From: CAYVVD01 sp964454975
GTDB lineage: Bacteria; Bacteroidota; Ignavibacteria; Kapaibacteriales; UBA2268
Direction: 5' to 3'
DNA length: 64,000 bases
Assembly: GCA_964454975.1 (NCBI GenBank)
Contig: CAYVVD010000007.1
Span: 62,001-126,000, forward strand
Under the pieces are notes generated by a model. It was given only the letters and a program-made list of their open reading frames with translations. It was not told where the DNA came from and searched no databases. Below are positions 16,483 to 25,552 of this stretch, one piece after another; the stretch's first letter is position 1, and the number at the start of each line of letters is the position of its first letter. Both the position numbers and the translations under genes were made by a program.

Positions 16483-17243
16483 CTTCGCACGCGGCTATAG
16501 ATTTCCCGTACTTTTTTCAGGTCTTCTCCTGTATCAACGCTTATTAGCTCCTCAGTTGTTTCATGGCAATAATATTTGTATCCGCGTTCCAGAAGCCTTA
16601 ACTGCTCAAGTTTTTCAGCTTTTTCAAGCTTTGATTGAGAAAATCTTACAAAATCCAACAAGGCGTTTCTACGGTAGGCATAAACTCCGATGTGCCTGTA
16701 AAAGTTGTGATTCTCCAACCAATTCTTTCCGGGAATATCCCTGAGATATGGAACAGCCTGGCGTGAGAAATATAATGCCATGCTTTCAAGTCCCGGAACT
16801 ACTTTAACAACTGATGGATTTTCCAGTTCTTCATTTGTTTTGATTTTTGACATCAGCGTACCGACTTCAGCATTGGTTTTTAAAAAAGCTTCCAGCATTT
16901 CATCGAGTGTATTCGCTGATAGGAGAGGTTCGTCACCTTGAATGTTGACTACAATTGAAGAACTGTCGCCAGTTAATTCAAGCACTTTAGCAATCCTGTC
17001 CGTACCGCTTGGAATATCCGTGGGAGTTAAAATACATTCAGCGCCAAATTCCTCGCAGACATTCACGATTTTTTCATTATCGGTAGCAATAAATATTTTT
17101 TTTATTAATTCTGACTTTTTGGCATTGTCCCAGACGCGGATGATAAGGGGTTTCCCTTCAATATCCGCCAACATTTTTCCGGGTAAACGAGTAGAAGCAA
17201 ATCGCGCCGGGATTACTGCAATAATATCATTTGCCTGAGTCAA
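16479..17243 (-). CDS. kdsB: 3-deoxy-manno-octulosonate cytidylyltransferase
   Basis: This enzyme activates Kdo with CTP to CMP-Kdo for LPS inner core synthesis, which confirms a Gram-negative envelope. The 254-residue protein has the family signatures IPARFASTRLPGKML near the N-terminus (CTP-binding loop), TPTDIPSGTDRIAKV and NIQGDEPLL (metal and sugar binding), and YAYRR further on. The start codon is TTG at 17243 with no obvious ribosome binding site. Its end overlaps ychF tail to tail, and a GatC-like gene lies 20 bp upstream on the same strand. Confidence 0.95.
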   Translation of the reverse strand: MTQANDIIAVIPARFASTRLPGKMLADIEGKPLIIRVWDNAKKSELIKKIFIATDNEKIVNVCEEFGAECILTPTDIPSGTDRIAKVLELTGDSSSIVVNIQGDEPLLSANTLDEMLEAFLKTNAEVGTLMSKIKTNEELENPSVVKVVPGLESMALYFSRQAVPYLRDIPGKNWLENHNFYRHIGVYAYRRNALLDFVRFSQSKLEKAEKLEQLRLLERGYKYYCHETTEELISVDTGEDLKKVREIYSRVRS

Positions 17244-17263
17244 CGAGAGCTTGGAAGGTTTTA

Positions 17264-17491
17264 TCAGTTGAAGCCCTTGTTTTCGGAATTTTCGCTGATA
17301 TTTAAACCCGGGTCATTTGTACTAATTTCTTTATTTCCTGATGAGAATGTTGAGAATTTTTCAATTTCGCTGATGAAATTAAGAATTTGGTCAAATGCCG
17401 GATTTAAAGTGCTAATGTCTTCGTCACTTAGTTTCAAGCCCGATTGAACAGCAATTTTATTGAATAATTTGTCTTTTTTAGATGCCTGCAT
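17264..17491 (-). CDS. Short GatC-like protein
   Basis: A 75-residue protein resembling subunit C of the Asp-tRNA/Glu-tRNA amidotransferase: IAVQSGLKLSDEDISTLNPAFDQILNFISEIEKF follows the GatC pattern of a short helix, LxLSxEE and a second helix ending in a coil. It is shorter than usual (GatC is about 95 residues) and its C-terminal tail is Ser/Asn-rich and lacks the typical proline-containing region that wraps GatA. It may be a divergent gatC or an unrelated small helical protein. It sits 20 bp upstream of kdsB. Confidence 0.5.
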   Translation of the reverse strand: MQASKKDKLFNKIAVQSGLKLSDEDISTLNPAFDQILNFISEIEKFSTFSSGNKEISTNDPGLNISENSENKGFN

Positions 17492-17649
17492 ATAGCAATA
17501 TAATAATTCATATTTATTTTATATTCAAAATATTTATGAATTTCGCCATTTTATCACATTGTGGAAAATTAACAACAAATTAAACATTATCAATAATTCG
17601 TTGAAATTTATTAGATTTTCCGTTTCTAAAGTACAAAGGTCTGGTTTAA

Positions 17650-18927
17650 ATGTTTAATCCCTATGACATACTGATTTTTGCAAGCATATTGATTATGCTT
17701 TCATATATCTTCAATATAATGTCCAGTCAATGGAAGATACCTTCTGTACTGTTCCTTATTTTCACGGGGATAGTAATTAAGTATATCGCTGCTCAGTATG
17801 ACATTAACATAAGCCAGGACTTCTTCTCCGTTCTCGAGCTTTTGGGAATTATAGGCCTGATAATGATTGTGCTGGAAGCTGCGGTTGACCTTAAGGTTTC
17901 ACGTTCAAAAATCAATATTATACGCCAGTCCATACTGATTTCTATCATCATTCTTGTTCTTTCGTCAATCGGCATAGCATTCACTATAATGTTCTTCAGG
18001 GGAGAAGAATTCTTCAAATCGCTTGTATATGCAATCCCGCTTTCAGTTGTTTCAAGCGCTGTTCTAATCCCGAGCGTTCATGCCCTCACACAGAAGAAAA
18101 AGGAATTTTTGATTTACGAATCTACTTTCTCCGATATAATTGGAATAATGTTTTTTAACTATGTGGTATTACAGGGGAGTACGATATTCTCCATTTCCGG
18201 GATATGGATGATAATTTCAACCATTTTTCTGTCGGTATTGATTTCTTATTTCCTTGTTTATCTTTTTTCAAGGATTAAAACTGATATAAAGCTCTTTCTA
18301 ATGATTGCAATTCTTGCGGTTCTCTATGCACTTGGCAAGAAACTGCACCTTTCGCCGCTTCTGATGATATTTATTTTCGGGCTTGTGCTAAATAATCCAC
18401 GGTTGTTCTTCAAAGGTGCGCTCTCCAGATTTCTCGATTTTGAGAAAGCAGAAGAAGTCAGAAAGGATTTTCGTACTGTAACTGCAGAGTCTGCGTTTGT
18501 AATGAGGACATTTTTCTTTGTTGCATTCGGAATGATAATTGACATTGGTGAATTGCTTGACTGGAGAGTATTATCAGTAGGCACAGCAATTGTAGTTATT
18601 CTTTATATCGTGAGATATATCAATTTCAAAGTGTTTGTAAAATCCGACGTATTCCCGGAAATTTTCCTCGCGCCAAGGGGTTTAATAACTATCTTACTAT
18701 TCTTTACGATACCTGTTCAATATCAGATATCAGACTTCAAGGAAGGTATTTTATTCTTTGTGATTCTTGCTACCAGTTTAGTAATGTTTATAGCACTGAT
18801 AAGTTCTAAAGACGTCAAACCTTCTAAGTTCTTTGTAGTAGATTATGGCCTGGAACCTTCTGATTCCGCAACAGCCCGGGGATATGAAATAGAAATTAAG
18901 CGAAACATAAATGATGAACAGGATTAA
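17650..18927 (+). CDS. CPA1-type cation:proton antiporter
   Basis: A 425-residue membrane protein with about 12 hydrophobic segments and a short soluble tail. The core is that of Na+(K+)/H+ exchangers: a helix with GIIGLIMIVLEAAVDLKVS, the unwound-helix region AIPLSVVSSAVLIPS, and ESTFSDIIGIMFFN, where the Asp of the ion-binding helix is kept but follows Ser rather than Asn or Asp. A later APRGLITILLFF contains the conserved Arg. The ion specificity is not determined. It has its own promoter region (158 bp gap to the divergent GatC-like gene). Confidence 0.85.
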   Translation: MFNPYDILIFASILIMLSYIFNIMSSQWKIPSVLFLIFTGIVIKYIAAQYDINISQDFFSVLELLGIIGLIMIVLEAAVDLKVSRSKINIIRQSILISIIILVLSSIGIAFTIMFFRGEEFFKSLVYAIPLSVVSSAVLIPSVHALTQKKKEFLIYESTFSDIIGIMFFNYVVLQGSTIFSISGIWMIISTIFLSVLISYFLVYLFSRIKTDIKLFLMIAILAVLYALGKKLHLSPLLMIFIFGLVLNNPRLFFKGALSRFLDFEKAEEVRKDFRTVTAESAFVMRTFFFVAFGMIIDIGELLDWRVLSVGTAIVVILYIVRYINFKVFVKSDVFPEIFLAPRGLITILLFFTIPVQYQISDFKEGILFFVILATSLVMFIALISSKDVKPSKFFVVDYGLEPSDSATARGYEIEIKRNINDEQD

Positions 18928-18992
18928 TATTTTAGGTTTATTGTCGAAAATAAAAGTAAGGTGGCACATACATTGCTAGTAAAAGAGTGCTT

Positions 18993-20426
18993 ATGCGAAT
19001 TACCATAACTATATTGATTACCCTTGCATGGGTTAATTTAAGCGCCCAGAGTATAAGGCTGGTGAGGACGGACGTGGATACTTCCCGTTCCTCTTTTATT
19101 ACAGCCAGCTATATGTTCGGGGTTGATGTTTACGTAGAAGATGTGCCTGCCACAAATAATGTATCATTCGAACTTCATTACAACAATTCAGATTTTATAA
19201 AGTACTCATCATATAAAATCGGCGATTTTGGAGACGATGGTATTGCTTTTGTAATACCGGGTGATGACGGTTCAGGCAATGGAATTCTAAAAGTAGGCGT
19301 GTTTTCCGGTAAACCTCTTGATTCAACAGGTTTTGACAATCCGATGGTGTTGCATATTGATTTTGCTGTGCTTCAATCAATTCCTGACGGTGACATTGTC
19401 AGCCTCAACTTTGTAAATGCGCTTGCCACGACAAAAGAAGATGGCGAACCTGTAAGCACAACACTCAACAGTGTATTGGCCGAATACCTTGTCCATGGTT
19501 ACCGCAATGTCTGGCCCGGCGATGCTGACAATAACGGTATTGTTGACCCTCGCGATTTTAATGTTGTAGGCCTTTTTATCGGAACTGGTTCGAGGACAAA
19601 AGGCAGCCGGAGCTTCAAACGCGAAAATGCTTCCATGCTTTGGTCGGCGCAAAGAGTTTTGGTATGGGACAATGCAGATGCTACTTTCGCTGATTGCGAC
19701 GGTAACGGCGATGTTACTGTGGAGGACGGGCTAACAATTCTACTTAATATGGACAGCTCCCATGCTGATGTGAATTCAATTCCAAATGAAGATAAATATG
19801 AACCGGCAGTTCAAAGGTACAGTGGAGATGAATACCTGCTTGTTCCACTAAGAGCTGCATACATTGAGGACTATGTAGCGGCATTCGGAAGTATTGATAT
19901 TTCAGGATTAAGAAATGACTTCGAGATTGAAGGTATTATGCCGGGGGAAGGATTTGGAAACACAGGTGTTTTTGTTTTGGAAGGATTTGAAGACAGATTT
20001 AATGCTTTTGAATTCTGCATAGGTTCTTACAGTCCTCAATTCCGGCCTGCGCCGGATGAGATAATTGCCTGGATAGCATTAACTCCCAAGAAATCATTCT
20101 ATGAAATACCTGAGATTGATGCCGATATCTGGGGCATGAACAGGCAGGGAAGAAGGTTCAAAATAGAACAACTTACTGATGTTTTGATATCTGATAAAGT
20201 AAGTGGTATTGAATTTACTACAAATGAAATAATTGTTAATGAATTGCTGAATGACAGTAAGATTGTAATTTATGATATTCAGGGCCGGGCCGTGTATGGC
20301 TTTGAATCAATCTCTCCTTCTATCAGAATATCCAAACATGCCCTGAACCTGCAGTCTGGTATATATTTCCTTGCAATTGAAAGCAGCCTTTCCCGCCGAA
20401 CTGCTAAATTTATAATTAGCGAGTAA
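18993..20426 (+). CDS. T9SS cargo with cohesin-like and dockerin-like modules
   Basis: The ATG at 18993 (MRITITILITLAWVNLSAQS, signal peptide) is preferred over a GTG at 18987. The N-terminal ~150 residues are beta-rich and resemble cohesin/CBM-like folds (VDVYVEDVPATNNVSFELHY). Two calcium-loop segments follow, DADNNGIVDPRD and DCDGNGDVTVED, both matching the 12-residue dockerin/EF-hand-like loop. A second beta region follows and the last ~75 residues are a T9SS type A sorting domain (IVIYDIQGRAVYGFE ... LQSGIYFLAIES). It is exported; its role could be surface assembly or polysaccharide binding. The cohesin call is tentative, the calcium loops and the sorting domain are clear. Confidence 0.82.
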   Translation: MRITITILITLAWVNLSAQSIRLVRTDVDTSRSSFITASYMFGVDVYVEDVPATNNVSFELHYNNSDFIKYSSYKIGDFGDDGIAFVIPGDDGSGNGILKVGVFSGKPLDSTGFDNPMVLHIDFAVLQSIPDGDIVSLNFVNALATTKEDGEPVSTTLNSVLAEYLVHGYRNVWPGDADNNGIVDPRDFNVVGLFIGTGSRTKGSRSFKRENASMLWSAQRVLVWDNADATFADCDGNGDVTVEDGLTILLNMDSSHADVNSIPNEDKYEPAVQRYSGDEYLLVPLRAAYIEDYVAAFGSIDISGLRNDFEIEGIMPGEGFGNTGVFVLEGFEDRFNAFEFCIGSYSPQFRPAPDEIIAWIALTPKKSFYEIPEIDADIWGMNRQGRRFKIEQLTDVLISDKVSGIEFTTNEIIVNELLNDSKIVIYDIQGRAVYGFESISPSIRISKHALNLQSGIYFLAIESSLSRRTAKFIISE

Positions 20427-20431
20427 ATAAA

Positions 20432-20465
20432 AATTCCGGAATCGCTGCAAAGAAATCCCGGAATT
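20432..20465 (-). terminator. Hairpin terminator between a T9SS gene and tRNA-His
   Basis: Perfect 8-bp arms AATTCCGG (20432-20439) and CCGGAATT (20458-20465) end 4 bp from the tRNA 3' end. On the minus strand the stem is followed by TTTTATTTA, so it probably ends the tRNA transcript; it also lies just after the stop of the plus-strand T9SS gene. Confidence 0.6.
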
Positions 20466-20468
20466 CAG

Positions 20469-20542
20469 GGCGAGAGACGAGATTTGAACTCGCGACCACC
20501 AGAGCCACAATCTGGCGCTCTACCGACTGAGCTACTCCCGCC
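20469..20542 (-). tRNA. tRNA-His, anticodon GTG
   Basis: On the minus strand a full cloverleaf can be folded: a 7-bp acceptor stem GCGGGAG/CTCTCGC with one G-U pair, D arm with AGCTCAGTCGGTAGAGC, anticodon stem CCAGA/TCTGG enclosing the loop TTGTGGC (anticodon GTG), and T arm with GTTCAAATC. The extra G at position -1 (20542) opposite C73 (20469) is the tRNA-His identity feature. The 3' CCA is not encoded. Confidence 0.96.
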
Positions 20543-20835
20543 ATGTAGAACTACAAATTTAAGCAAATTTTAAATAAAATCAATTAAGCTTATATTTCAT
20601 CTTCATTTCCGGTGTCGCAACTCATTCATTATATCATATAATTTCATGAAATATTAATCAATAATTCATGAAACTTGATCCAATTTAATAAATTACGTTT
20701 ATTAAGGTCGCTTAACAATGGGTTATTAAAAATTCATTAAGTTGTATTAATATTTCTTTTGATTATACTTTTACTTTTCGATATTTTCCACTACTTAATA
20801 AATCCATACCGGTAATTCCACTTCAAGGAGATGAT

Positions 20836-21657
20836 ATGAATAAAATACTGGCAATACTTTCAAACTTCGGTTATTGGGGAATTGAGTTTGTCGGTCCAAA
20901 GCTTGCCCTCGAGAAAGCGGGCTACTCAATTGAGATATGCACACCCAGGGGCGAAAGGCCAATTGCATTGCCGCCCAGCTATGACGTAAATTACTGGGAC
21001 CCGCCGCTCGGCCTTAATGTTACAACCCCCGAAGATGCCGAAGAGGTAAAAAAAGTTGAAGATAGCGACTTTCTTAATAACCCGAAAAATCTTTCAGAGT
21101 GGTTTCCCGAAAGGCCCTATTTCAGCAAAGATAAATTTCTGAGGGAATTTGAAAAATATTATAACGAACTCGAAGCTGCGGAGAAAGACCTTGAGCAGTA
21201 TGATGGGGTATTAATCGTAGGCGGAAGCGGGCCGATACTCGACATGGTGAACAATCAGCGTGTTCATGATGTTATTCTCGGCTTCCACAAAGCAGACAAG
21301 CCGATTGCTGCTATTTGCTACGGGGTTGCCTGCCTCGCCCAGGCACGTGATTTCAACGAAAGGAAATCTATAATCCGTGGCAAGCATGTCACGGGGCACT
21401 GTATCGAATATGATTACAAGGACGGAACCGGTTTTGTAGGAACTGATTTGAACATAGGCCCACCGCCATATTGCCTTGAATATATGCTTACTGATGCTGT
21501 TGGTCCTGAAGGCGAGTATCACGGTAATTTCGGCAAGCATATATCAGTCATTGTTGACTACCCGTTTATCACAGCCCGCTCGCTACAGGGTTCTCATGTA
21601 TTCGGAGAAAAATTTGTTGATATGCTGGACAAAGGTTTAAGGCGCTATGGCTGGTAG
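20836..21657 (+). CDS. DJ-1/PfpI-family protein 1
   Basis: A 273-residue protein of the type 1 glutamine-amidotransferase-like superfamily in the Hsp31/DJ-1 branch. The nucleophile elbow is AAICYGVACLA with the reactive Cys at about residue 158; an early Glu sits in SNFGYWGIEF. An extended insertion (about residues 50-110) resembles the larger Hsp31-type members. Such proteins act as glyoxalase III, deglycase-like enzymes, isocyanide hydratases or proteases; the substrate cannot be told here. AAGGAGATGAT precedes the start. It opens a ten-gene cluster and its last 11 bases overlap the ThDP enzyme gene. Confidence 0.85.
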   Translation: MNKILAILSNFGYWGIEFVGPKLALEKAGYSIEICTPRGERPIALPPSYDVNYWDPPLGLNVTTPEDAEEVKKVEDSDFLNNPKNLSEWFPERPYFSKDKFLREFEKYYNELEAAEKDLEQYDGVLIVGGSGPILDMVNNQRVHDVILGFHKADKPIAAICYGVACLAQARDFNERKSIIRGKHVTGHCIEYDYKDGTGFVGTDLNIGPPPYCLEYMLTDAVGPEGEYHGNFGKHISVIVDYPFITARSLQGSHVFGEKFVDMLDKGLRRYGW

Positions 21658-23353
21658 TACAAACAGATTTAAAATAATAGAGCAGTTCCTTGCTAATGGT
21701 ATGAACAGGATGTTTGGCAACCCCGGCACTGTTGAGCAGGGCTTCCTGGATGCTCTTGCCGATTACCCTGAGATGAAGTATATCCTTACATTGCAAGAGT
21801 CTGTTGCCGTCCTTACCGCTGACGGATATGCCCGCTCTATGAAAAAAAACACGCTTGTTCAGATTCACAGCACACCGGGGCTTGGTAATTCAATAGGCGC
21901 TCTTTACCAGGCGATGCGTGGTCATTCCCCGCTTGTTGTTATCGGTGGCGACGCCGGCATAAGGTATATAAACATGGACGCACAGATGGCCGGCGACCTG
22001 GTTAGTATTGCAAAGCCTGTCACGAAGTGGGCATCTATGATTTTGGAACCTCAATCCTGCCTGCGCATGATAAGACGGGCAATCAAAATAGCAGGGACAC
22101 CGCCGATGGGGCCGGTCTATCTCTGCCTGCCTATGGATGTCCTTGATGCAGAATGCACTGAAGAAATTTACCCGGTGGGGATTCCTTCAACTCGAGTCCG
22201 GCCGGATAGTATTGCAATAGATAATGCAGCAGACATTCTTCTTTCTGCTGAAAAACCAATGATTTTTGTTGGAGATGGAGTTGCTTATTCCGGGGCTGTA
22301 GAAGAACTAACACAAGTAGCAGATTTACTCGGCGCAGAAGTTTATGGCGTGGACTCCGGTGATGTAAACATGGACTGGTCGCATCCATTGTGGCAGGGTG
22401 CAACAGGACACATGTTCGGCTACCACAGCCTGCCAATTACCCAAAAAGGCGATGTAAACCTTTTGGTGGGAACTTACATGGTTCCGGAAGTATTCCCTGA
22501 ACTTGGTAGTATCTTTGCCTCTAAAGCAAGAAACATACACATCGACCTAAACGCTTATGAAATAGGCAAGAACCACAGGGCTGATATTTCTTTTGTTGCG
22601 GATCCTAAATTAACTCTGAAAGCTTTATCTGAAGCACTAAATGCAAAGCGAACAAAGGCATACATTACGACCATTGAAAGCAGGGTTTCAGAATTATCAA
22701 ATGCTAAAGAACAAAGTATTGCAGAAGACAAAGAAGCAGATGATAGAATAGCTGATAATGTTCCGATGGATTTCTCTGTGTTTGCGAAAGAATTGGCGAA
22801 AAACCTCCCCGCTGACACTATAATATTTGATGAAGCGCTGACAAGCTCACCTGCTCTGACACGATACATTGTACCTAAAAAGGAGGGCTCTTTCTTCCAG
22901 ACTCGTGGCGGCTCTCTTGGAGTTGGGATCCCAGGGGCAATCGGTTTGAAGGTAGCCAACCCGGACAATACTGTAATCGGATTTACAGGCGATGGCGGTT
23001 CAATGTACACAATACAGGCACTCTGGACTGCTGCCAGGCACAACATTGATGCTAAGTTTGTAATCTGCAACAACGGTAGTTACAGGCTGCTCCAGCTAAA
23101 CATTGATGCTTACTGGCGTGAAAGGAATTTCGGAATACATGCTCATCCGCTTCCATTTGATTTATCCGAACCGCCTGTTGATTTCGCCGGCCTTGCGGAG
23201 GCAATGGGCGTTAAAGCTCTGAAAGTGGAAAAACCTGAAGAAGTTGGCACTGCAATCCGGAAAATGCTGGATCACAAGGGGCCTTTTTTAATTGATGTAA
23301 TTCTCGAAGGGGATAAACATTCGGGGGATGTTGCCCTTCATTGCGGACAATAA
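21647..23353 (+). CDS. Thiamine-diphosphate-dependent decarboxylase/lyase (benzoylformate decarboxylase-like)
   Basis: A 568-residue enzyme with the three-domain acetolactate synthase/benzoylformate decarboxylase layout. The Pyr domain carries the catalytic Glu in LQESVAVLTADGYAR (about residue 49), the middle domain is Rossmann-like (PMIFVGDGVAYSG), and the PP domain carries the GDG...NN ThDP motif (FTGDGGSMYTI ... FVICNN). Members decarboxylate 2-oxo acids or ligate aldehydes. The N-terminal His pair of benzoylformate decarboxylase is not obvious apart from QIHSTPGLG, which fits that group. The start overlaps the upstream DJ-1 gene by 11 bp, a sign of translational coupling. Confidence 0.92.
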   Translation: MAGSTNRFKIIEQFLANGMNRMFGNPGTVEQGFLDALADYPEMKYILTLQESVAVLTADGYARSMKKNTLVQIHSTPGLGNSIGALYQAMRGHSPLVVIGGDAGIRYINMDAQMAGDLVSIAKPVTKWASMILEPQSCLRMIRRAIKIAGTPPMGPVYLCLPMDVLDAECTEEIYPVGIPSTRVRPDSIAIDNAADILLSAEKPMIFVGDGVAYSGAVEELTQVADLLGAEVYGVDSGDVNMDWSHPLWQGATGHMFGYHSLPITQKGDVNLLVGTYMVPEVFPELGSIFASKARNIHIDLNAYEIGKNHRADISFVADPKLTLKALSEALNAKRTKAYITTIESRVSELSNAKEQSIAEDKEADDRIADNVPMDFSVFAKELAKNLPADTIIFDEALTSSPALTRYIVPKKEGSFFQTRGGSLGVGIPGAIGLKVANPDNTVIGFTGDGGSMYTIQALWTAARHNIDAKFVICNNGSYRLLQLNIDAYWRERNFGIHAHPLPFDLSEPPVDFAGLAEAMGVKALKVEKPEEVGTAIRKMLDHKGPFLIDVILEGDKHSGDVALHCGQ

Positions 23354-23365
23354 CCAGGAAATCAA

Positions 23366-24058
23366 ATGATACACCAGTTAATTTTTGCAAATCCAAAACC
23401 CGGTATGAGCGTTAAAGAATTCCAGGACTATTGGCTGAACGTTCATGCTGTTAATTTCGCCAGCAAAATAAAGCAAATCAAGAAGTACAAAATTGATACA
23501 GTCTTTCCGGTTGGCGATGAAAAGCCTCTATTTAATGGTATCGCTGAAATCTGGCTTCACGAAGAAGAACAGATTGAATCTCTCCGCTCGGATGAATTTC
23601 TTAATGGCGCACGCAGGGATGAACCGAACTGGGCTGCGTTCTGGGAAACTATCGGCCTCGACACAGATGCTCACGTAATAGTTGACCCGGGTGAGCTGGA
23701 AAGAAATGCTTCAGGCGTGAAACTTGTGTTATTTATTAAGCGAAAAGAGGGCATTAGCCTCGGTGATTTCCGAAGTAAAAGCTTGGGCGAACATGCCGGA
23801 AGAATGCAAGCAATCCCCGGTTTGAAGGGCTATTACCAATGCCATGCGAAAGACGGCCTGTATGCTGTGGGTGAATCGAGGCTGGATTCTATAGAGTTGC
23901 TATGGTTTGAGAATGAAAAAGTCTTAGATGCAACAATTGAATCTGACGAATACAAGAGTTACGTGGAAGGAGAAATAGCCTCGCTTGTTGAGACTAAATG
24001 GCTGTTCAGGATGGCATGCAAAGAGCACTGGGTTATCGGACCGGATTTCAGGGATTGA
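23366..24058 (+). CDS. Tandem EthD-type dimeric alpha-beta barrel protein
   Basis: A 230-residue protein made of two similar ferredoxin-like halves. The first starts MIHQLIFANPKPGMSVKEFQDYWLNVHA and the second VKLVLFIKRKEGISLGDFRSK, each with the F-x-x-x-W/K...H pattern of EthD and related dimeric barrels. Fused pairs of this fold form a pseudo-dimer with an enclosed pocket. Family members act on small hydrophobic or polyketide-like ligands, often without cofactor. It begins 12 bp after the ThDP gene and ends one base before the VOC gene. Confidence 0.8.
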   Translation: MIHQLIFANPKPGMSVKEFQDYWLNVHAVNFASKIKQIKKYKIDTVFPVGDEKPLFNGIAEIWLHEEEQIESLRSDEFLNGARRDEPNWAAFWETIGLDTDAHVIVDPGELERNASGVKLVLFIKRKEGISLGDFRSKSLGEHAGRMQAIPGLKGYYQCHAKDGLYAVGESRLDSIELLWFENEKVLDATIESDEYKSYVEGEIASLVETKWLFRMACKEHWVIGPDFRD

Positions 24059-24059
24059 T

Positions 24060-24479
24060 TTGAGCCTGGCACAAAACATATTCAGCCTTTCGGCATGCCT
24101 CGCAACATCTGATATTGTAGCAAGCATCAAATGGTATTCTGAATTTTTAGGCTGTAAGGTTGAGGAAAGGCAGGAGTATCCTGATTATGGCTTCAAGCTT
24201 GCTTTTATTTCGCTCGGAACAGTACGTTTCGAGTTAATCGAAATTCCGGGTATTGAACCATTCAAAAGGGAATCGCCCCCTAATCATGTTAAAACACAGG
24301 GTCTGAGCCAGTTAACATTTTATGTTGAGGACATTGATGCTGCCTGGGAAGAGTTATCGTCAAAAGATATTGCAATAGCCTCGAAACCGCTCGAATATAT
24401 CGCTCAGGACACAAAATTCAGAGCATTTATGATTCGCGACAACCAGGGTAATTTACTGGAATTCATTAAAAAATATTAA
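24060..24479 (+). CDS. VOC-family (glyoxalase I-like) protein
   Basis: About 139 residues. The start is placed at the TTG at 24060, one base after the TGA of the EthD gene, because the conserved domain begins right there (SLAQNIFSLSACLATSDIVASIKWYSEFLG). Two beta-alpha-beta-beta-beta modules are visible: the first up to FELIEIPG, the second from LSQLTFYVEDIDAAWEEL to GNLLEFIKK. Metal ligands would be Glu in FELIE and in LLEF; the usual His of the second module is Gln in SQLTFY, so metal binding may differ from glyoxalase I. Its function may be a lyase, epimerase or dioxygenase-like step in this cluster. Confidence 0.82.
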   Translation: MSLAQNIFSLSACLATSDIVASIKWYSEFLGCKVEERQEYPDYGFKLAFISLGTVRFELIEIPGIEPFKRESPPNHVKTQGLSQLTFYVEDIDAAWEELSSKDIAIASKPLEYIAQDTKFRAFMIRDNQGNLLEFIKKY

Positions 24480-24498
24480 GCCTATAATTATTTCAATT

Positions 24499-25542
24499 AT
24501 GAAAGAACTCGATAAAAAGTTAATAAACGCTGTTGACATCCAGGATGTTGAAGCTGTTAAAATGCTTCTTGATGAAGGCGCTAACCCAAACACCCGCGAT
24601 ACCGGAAGCGGGCTAACTGTGCTGATGATAGCTGCAGGCCGGGGGAATCCGAAATTAGTCCGGCTGCTAATTGATAAAGGTGCCGATGTTTTTGCCTGCG
24701 ACAGCAAAGCAGGGGCAACAGCTTTGCATAAGGCATGCCAGGGCGGCTCTCTGGAAGTGGTGAAAATCCTTGTTGATAATGGAGCCTTCATTAATGCTGT
24801 TGTTGTTTCAACAGGCCATACAGCATTAATTGAAGCGCTGTGGTTCAAGCAGGCAGATATATGCAAGTATCTGATTGAGCAGAACGCCGGAATTAATCTG
24901 TCCACTCATTATGGTTTTACAATTCTTCAGCATTTTGAATACGCTATGAATGTAAACCAGGTAGGCAGGGAAAAGCTTCTCGAAGCTGATAAAGCCCTGA
25001 AATCCCGCCAAAGCCATGATGCCGGAATGGTAGAAACTCAGAAACTTATGAAGGCAGTTGTTGAGAATAACCTTAAAGAAGTACAGGCGCTGATATCCGC
25101 AGGCGCTGAAATTGATGAACGCTCGCCTGTATTGAACGGATTCAATGATTACCACACGCCATTGCTTGTTGCCTGCCGCGACGGGCACACAGAAATTGTA
25201 AAAGAACTTATAAACGCCGGTGCAGATATAAACGCTGTTGAGCCGACCTTCGGAGCTGTTCCATTGCACAAAGCTACATATAACGGCAGGGCTGATATTA
25301 CACAAATTCTGGTTGAACAGGTTGGCATCAACCTCGATTACCAGGGCCCAACCAACGGTTATGCTCCTCTTCATGATGCACTTTGGCATGGTTTTGCTGA
25401 TTGCAGCGTAATTCTTATCAAAGCCGGAGCAAGTCTCGTGCTTAAAGGGCACGACGGCAAAACACCGCTGCAGATAGCAACGGAGATGTTTGGGGAAGGA
25501 CATGAAATTGTAGAATTGATAAGAGAAAAATCAACAAATTAA
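24499..25542 (+). CDS. Ankyrin repeat protein
   Basis: A 347-residue cytoplasmic protein with two blocks of ankyrin repeats. The first block (about residues 1-145) contains ADVFACDSKAGATALHKACQGG-type repeats; a linker of some 35 residues (EADKALKSRQSH) follows; the second block (about 180-347) repeats the pattern with PLLVACRDGHTEIVKELINAGADINA. About eight to nine repeats are seen. There is no signal peptide or catalytic domain, so it probably serves as a protein-binding scaffold. Its place inside a metabolic cluster, 19 bp after the VOC gene and 10 bp before the SnoaL gene, suggests it holds the enzymes together or regulates them; that is inference. Confidence 0.9.
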   Translation: MKELDKKLINAVDIQDVEAVKMLLDEGANPNTRDTGSGLTVLMIAAGRGNPKLVRLLIDKGADVFACDSKAGATALHKACQGGSLEVVKILVDNGAFINAVVVSTGHTALIEALWFKQADICKYLIEQNAGINLSTHYGFTILQHFEYAMNVNQVGREKLLEADKALKSRQSHDAGMVETQKLMKAVVENNLKEVQALISAGAEIDERSPVLNGFNDYHTPLLVACRDGHTEIVKELINAGADINAVEPTFGAVPLHKATYNGRADITQILVEQVGINLDYQGPTNGYAPLHDALWHGFADCSVILIKAGASLVLKGHDGKTPLQIATEMFGEGHEIVELIREKSTN

Positions 25543-25552
25543 GGAGATTGAT

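Noticed and set aside
20469..20542. tRNA-His as an attachment site of a mobile island
   Set aside because: No integrase gene and no direct repeat of the tRNA 3' end was noticed on the cluster side.
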